Part shown: one piece after another, positions 6,149 to 8,883 of the stretch
How the letters are laid out: each line of letters opens with the position of its first letter
Numbering within the stretch: position 1 is the first letter of the stretch
Assembly: GCA_016930955.1 (NCBI GenBank)
Contig: JAFGFR010000093.1
Span: 1-8,883, forward strand
Reading direction: 5' to 3'
From: Victivallales bacterium
Lineage (GTDB): Bacteria; Verrucomicrobiota; Lentisphaeria; Victivallales; JAADHT01
Length of the DNA: 8,883 nt
Made by a program: the position numbers and the translations under genes
The notes under the pieces: model-generated
The model's input: only the letters and a program-made list of their open reading frames with translations
The model's database searches: none
What the model was told of the DNA's origin: nothing

Positions 6149-7261
6149 ATGTCAAGGAAGACCTACAAGATCGCAGTGCTGCCTGGTGACGGCACTGGGC
6201 CGGAAGTCACAGTGGAGGCTATAAAAACCCTGAATGCGGCCGCAGCTAAATTCGGATTCACGCTCGATATGACAACTTTCGACTGGGATGGGAACCGCTA
6301 TCTCAGAACTGGCGTTGTGCTGCCCGACAACGCCGCGGAGACACTGCGGCAGTTTGATGCGATCCTCCTTGGGGCGATCGGGCATCCGGATGTCAAGCCC
6401 GGGATTCTAGAAAAGGGCATACTGCTAAAGCTGCGATTCGAGCTCGACCAGTACATCAACCTCAGGCCTGTCAAGCTCTACCCCGGAGTCGAGACTCCTC
6501 TGAAGGACAAGACCCCGGAACACATAGACTATATGGTTGTCAGGGAGAATACCGGCGGACTTTACACCGGGACAGGAGGCATCTCGATGAAGGGCACTGC
6601 CAACGAGGTCGCCGTGCAGTCAATGGTATACTCCAGGTTCCAGGTCGAGAGATGCCTGCGCTATGCATTCAAGCAAGTACTGTCCAGGCATTCCAAGAGC
6701 AAGCCCTGGAAGGGGCTCTCCGAAAAAGACATCCAGGCTGGCAAAATCGGGCAGATGACCCTTTGCGGCAAGACGAACGTCCTGACATTCGTCTATGACC
6801 TCTGGGAAAGGGCGATGTACGAGATCGCGCCTGAATTCCCTCAGGTCAAGACCGACTATTGCCACGTCGATGCCACATGCATGTGGATGGTCAAGAATCC
6901 CGAGTGGTTCGATGTCATCGTCACTGGGAACATGTTCGGGGACATCATCACGGATCTTGGCGCGATCACGCAGGGCGGAATGGGAATCGCTGCGGGAGGC
7001 AACATCAACCCGGAAGGCGTCAGCATGTTCGAGCCAATAGGCGGGTCGGCTCCAAAATACACTGGAATGGGCGTGATCAACCCCTTGGCCGCAATCTGTT
7101 CAGGTGCGATGATGCTCAACGAACTCGGCGAGGGAAGAGCCTCGGACGCCATCGAGCAGGCAGTCATCGAGATTACCTCGGCCAAACTCAAGTCAATGGC
7201 CGCGGGGAAAATGGGTTTCTCCACAAGCCAGGTCGGAGACATGGTCGCCGAAGCCATCTAG
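6149..7261 (+). CDS. leuB: 3-isopropylmalate dehydrogenase-like decarboxylating dehydrogenase
   Basis: Oxidises and decarboxylates 3-isopropylmalate in leucine biosynthesis, in the cytoplasm. The 370-aa product is a full-length member of the isocitrate/isopropylmalate dehydrogenase family. Aligned by eye with Thermus IPMDH, the substrate residues are present: Glu88, Leu92-Leu93 and Arg96 (LLKLR), Arg106 (NLRP), Arg132 and Tyr139. So are the catalytic Lys208 (CGKTN) and the metal ligands Asp241, Asp265 and Asp269 (NMFGDIITD signature). The Leu-Leu pair favours isopropylmalate over isocitrate. Unusually, the cofactor loop reads GGSAPKY: Lys303-Tyr304 replace the Asp-Ile typical of NAD-dependent LeuB and match the NADP residues of E. 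coli isocitrate dehydrogenase. AAAGGA lies about 7 nt before the ATG. proB follows after 47 bp. Homoisocitrate or tartrate dehydrogenase remain possible; leuA, leuC and leuD are not in view. Confidence 0.8.
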   Translation: MSRKTYKIAVLPGDGTGPEVTVEAIKTLNAAAAKFGFTLDMTTFDWDGNRYLRTGVVLPDNAAETLRQFDAILLGAIGHPDVKPGILEKGILLKLRFELDQYINLRPVKLYPGVETPLKDKTPEHIDYMVVRENTGGLYTGTGGISMKGTANEVAVQSMVYSRFQVERCLRYAFKQVLSRHSKSKPWKGLSEKDIQAGKIGQMTLCGKTNVLTFVYDLWERAMYEIAPEFPQVKTDYCHVDATCMWMVKNPEWFDVIVTGNMFGDIITDLGAITQGGMGIAAGGNINPEGVSMFEPIGGSAPKYTGMGVINPLAAICSGAMMLNELGEGRASDAIEQAVIEITSAKLKSMAAGKMGFSTSQVGDMVAEAI

Positions 7262-7308
7262 GGGAAAAACTCCTCCCGGTGTATATTCCCCGCATCGAAG
7301 GCTAAAGC

Positions 7309-8433
7309 ATGATGAAGGAAAATATAGTCGACCGCAAAAAATATATCGACGGAGCCAAGAGAATTGTCGTGAAGGCAGGGACAAGGCTGCTTACCGACAA
7401 AACTCTTGTATCTCCTATCGTCGAGCAGATCGCGTCGCTCAAAAACAACGGAGCCAACGTCATTCTTGTCTCTTCCGGCGCAGTCGGGATGGGAATGAAC
7501 ACAATGAACTGCGCCAAGAGACCCTCCAAACTCTCAAGCGTGCAGGCTCTCGCAGCAATCGGGCAAAGCAAGCTGATGTCATTGTATGAACGCGAATGCG
7601 CCAGACACGGGTTCCATGCCGCGCAGCTCCTGCTGACGGCCGAAGACCTCAAGCACAGGGGAAGGCACCTGAACATAATGAACTGCATCAGCGAGCTGTG
7701 GGCACAGAACAACCTGCCCGTGATAAACGAGAACGACTCTGTCTCGGTTGACGAGCTCAAGCTCGGTGACAACGACACACTCGCCGCTCTGGTGGCTATC
7801 ATGACACGCTGTGATTTGACGATTATACTGACTATGGTGGACGGATTGCGGTCGGCCAAGGACGGCCGACTCGGCGAACGCATACCCACCGTGACAAAAA
7901 TATCCCCCGGTCTTGTCCAGGCTGCATCCGGCACCGACAACAGCGAGATGTCCATCGGCGGAATGCTCACAAAAATCGCGGCGGCAGAAATGGTGACTTC
8001 AGCCGGGGAAACCATGGTGATCGCCGACGGGAGAATCCCCCAAATCATAACCAAAATCATGAACTGCGAGGATACAGGCACAATATTCCTGCCGCGTTCA
8101 GCTAAGCAGATGCAGTCCAAAAAGCGTTGGCTGAACTTCTTCTCGAGAACCTCTGGAAAACTTTTTGTGGATGAGGGCGCGGAAAAAGCGCTGAGGCTCA
8201 AGGGAAAAAGCCTCCTCCCTTCCGGAATAACCAAAATCGAGGGACTATTCAACCGCGGTGATGCCGTCTCGATATGTTCCCTGAACAACAATAGCTTCGC
8301 CAAAGGACTCTCGAACTACTCGTCCCAAGAACTCAGCGCAATCATCGGGAAGAAATCCTGCGAAATCCGCAAAATCCTCCTTTCAGGCGATGACGAGGCC
8401 ATCCACCGCAATAACCTCGTGATCTCATCTTGA
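7309..8433 (+). CDS. proB: Glutamate 5-kinase
   Basis: Phosphorylates L-glutamate to gamma-glutamyl phosphate, the first step of proline synthesis. The 374-aa product has the amino-acid kinase domain (about 17-260) with VVKAGTRLL at 20-28, SSGAVGMGM at 55-63, INENDSVS at 139-146, GDND at 153-156 and GGMLTK at 217-222, the lysine matching the catalytic Lys217 of E. coli. A linker KKRWLNFF follows, then a C-terminal PUA domain (about 285-370, with KSLLPSGI and FNRGDAVSI). The kinase-PUA layout is the full-length bacterial form. GAAGG (7297-7301) is 7 nt before the first of two adjacent ATG codons. It probably shares a transcript with leuB. The usual partner proA does not follow; the next gene is convergent. 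Confidence 0.96.
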   Translation: MMKENIVDRKKYIDGAKRIVVKAGTRLLTDKTLVSPIVEQIASLKNNGANVILVSSGAVGMGMNTMNCAKRPSKLSSVQALAAIGQSKLMSLYERECARHGFHAAQLLLTAEDLKHRGRHLNIMNCISELWAQNNLPVINENDSVSVDELKLGDNDTLAALVAIMTRCDLTIILTMVDGLRSAKDGRLGERIPTVTKISPGLVQAASGTDNSEMSIGGMLTKIAAAEMVTSAGETMVIADGRIPQIITKIMNCEDTGTIFLPRSAKQMQSKKRWLNFFSRTSGKLFVDEGAEKALRLKGKSLLPSGITKIEGLFNRGDAVSICSLNNNSFAKGLSNYSSQELSAIIGKKSCEIRKILLSGDDEAIHRNNLVISS

Positions 8434-8607
8434 TATGCCAGCCATCCATCCCGTAATGGTGACGGGGACGGGCGGGGACGAGAAGCGAATCGCGAAAGTC
8501 AAAGTCGTCCTCGAGACGGGGTGCCACATTCATTTTCCCGTCGGATGCAGTATATCGAGGTTGAACCTTGCTGGAAGATCAAGAAGTCTGCAATTGGCTC
8601 TGGAAAT

Positions 8608-8643
8608 AAAAAATGGCGATGCCCTGATCAGGCACCGCCATTT
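8608..8643 (-). terminator. Intrinsic terminator of the RRM protein gene
   Basis: AAATGGCGATGCC (8611-8623) and GGCACCGCCATTT (8631-8643) form a 13-bp stem with a 7-nt loop. The single non-Watson-Crick position is G-U in minus-strand RNA but A-C in plus-strand RNA. On the minus strand a six-T run follows (8613-8608). It lies 20 nt past the RRM gene stop. It may also weakly stop the leuB-proB transcript coming from the other side. Confidence 0.85.
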
Positions 8644-8662
8644 AGTATCGCAATAGCTGGCT

Positions 8663-8883
8663 CTAGCGTCTTCCGCCGCCGTACCCGCCGCGCCCGCCGC
8701 CGCCGCCGCCACGATATCCGCCGCCGCCGCCGCTGCGGTCTTCTCTTGGCTTGGCCTCATTGACCTTAAGCGCCCTGCCGGAATTGTCTTTGCCGTCGAA
8801 TTCCGCGATAGCTTTCTTTGCTTCTTCATCTGTGGACATAGTCACAAACCCAAAGCCTTTGCTGCGGTTTGTGTCCCGGTCCG
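8663..8883 (-). CDS. Glycine-rich RRM RNA-binding protein (5' part outside the window)
   Basis: The last 72 codons of a minus-strand gene cut by the window edge. The visible part starts inside an RNA recognition motif: DRDTNRSKGFGFVTM carries the RNP1 octamer KGFGFVTM, and it continues with STDEEAKKAIAEFDGKD and RALKVNEAKPRE. A Gly/Arg-rich tail of about 21 residues (GGGGGYRGG, GGYGGGRR) ends the protein. The small single-RRM protein with a Gly-rich tail resembles cyanobacterial Rbp and related cold-induced RNA-binding proteins, which bind RNA and may act as chaperones; the role here is inferred from the family. The ATG at 8843-8845 lies inside the RRM and is not the real start. The Gly codons create a GCC-repeat tract on the plus strand. 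Confidence 0.92.
   Translation of the reverse strand, partial: DRDTNRSKGFGFVTMSTDEEAKKAIAEFDGKDNSGRALKVNEAKPREDRSGGGGGYRGGGGGGRGGYGGGRR

Noticed and set aside
7261..7291. 6-bp inverted repeat GGGGAA/TTCCCC between leuB and proB
   Set aside because: Short stem with a 19-nt loop and no T run; not enough for a terminator or attenuator call.
7302..8303. 333-aa minus-strand open frame opposite proB
   Set aside because: It is a shadow of proB, which carries all the family motifs on the plus strand.
8671..8740. GCC-rich simple repeat on the plus strand
   Set aside because: It is the antisense of glycine codons in the tail of the RRM protein, so it is coding rather than an independent repeat.

Overview
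The window looks like a piece of a Gram-negative-type bacterial chromosome, because it carries a periplasmic processing protease with a signal peptide and a small lipoprotein. The lineage cannot be fixed by eye. The LeuB-like protein, the Gly-rich RRM protein and the TRL-like lipoprotein would fit the PVC superphylum (Verrucomicrobiota, Kiritimatiellota or Lentisphaerota) or a similar uncultured phylum; this is a low-confidence inference. All the protein genes belong to known families.

Left part (1-5373, mostly minus strand). Positions 1-398 hold no convincing gene. They contain an AT-rich stretch, then a satellite of about 17 heptamers organised as a 21-bp higher-order repeat, then a 10-bp perfect inverted repeat just beyond the lon stop codon. 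Next, both on the minus strand and 18 nt apart, come prc/ctp (S41 tail-specific protease with signal peptide) and lon (ATP-dependent protease), a likely two-protease operon. Upstream of prc lies a 281-bp element (4998-5278). It has 24-bp imperfect terminal inverted repeats, is flanked on both sides by TCTGT, and ends 7 bp before the prc ribosome-binding site. It contains a long composite hairpin and an intrinsic-terminator-like structure, both folding better as minus-strand RNA. It is the most interesting object in the window: a MITE-like insertion, or a structured leader or small RNA, or both.

Middle (5287-6148). A 109-aa TRL-like lipoprotein gene (minus) has its own plausible promoter, a strong ribosome-binding site and an intrinsic terminator. 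A gene-free interval follows with short degenerate octamer repeats and a GC-rich hairpin.

Right part (6149-8883). leuB-like isopropylmalate dehydrogenase and proB glutamate 5-kinase run on the plus strand, 47 bp apart, and probably form an amino-acid biosynthesis operon. LeuB keeps the isopropylmalate-binding residues but has Lys-Tyr at the cofactor position where NAD-dependent LeuB has Asp-Ile, which resembles NADP-dependent isocitrate dehydrogenase. A convergent minus-strand gene for a glycine-rich RRM RNA-binding protein is cut by the window end and has a clear intrinsic terminator.
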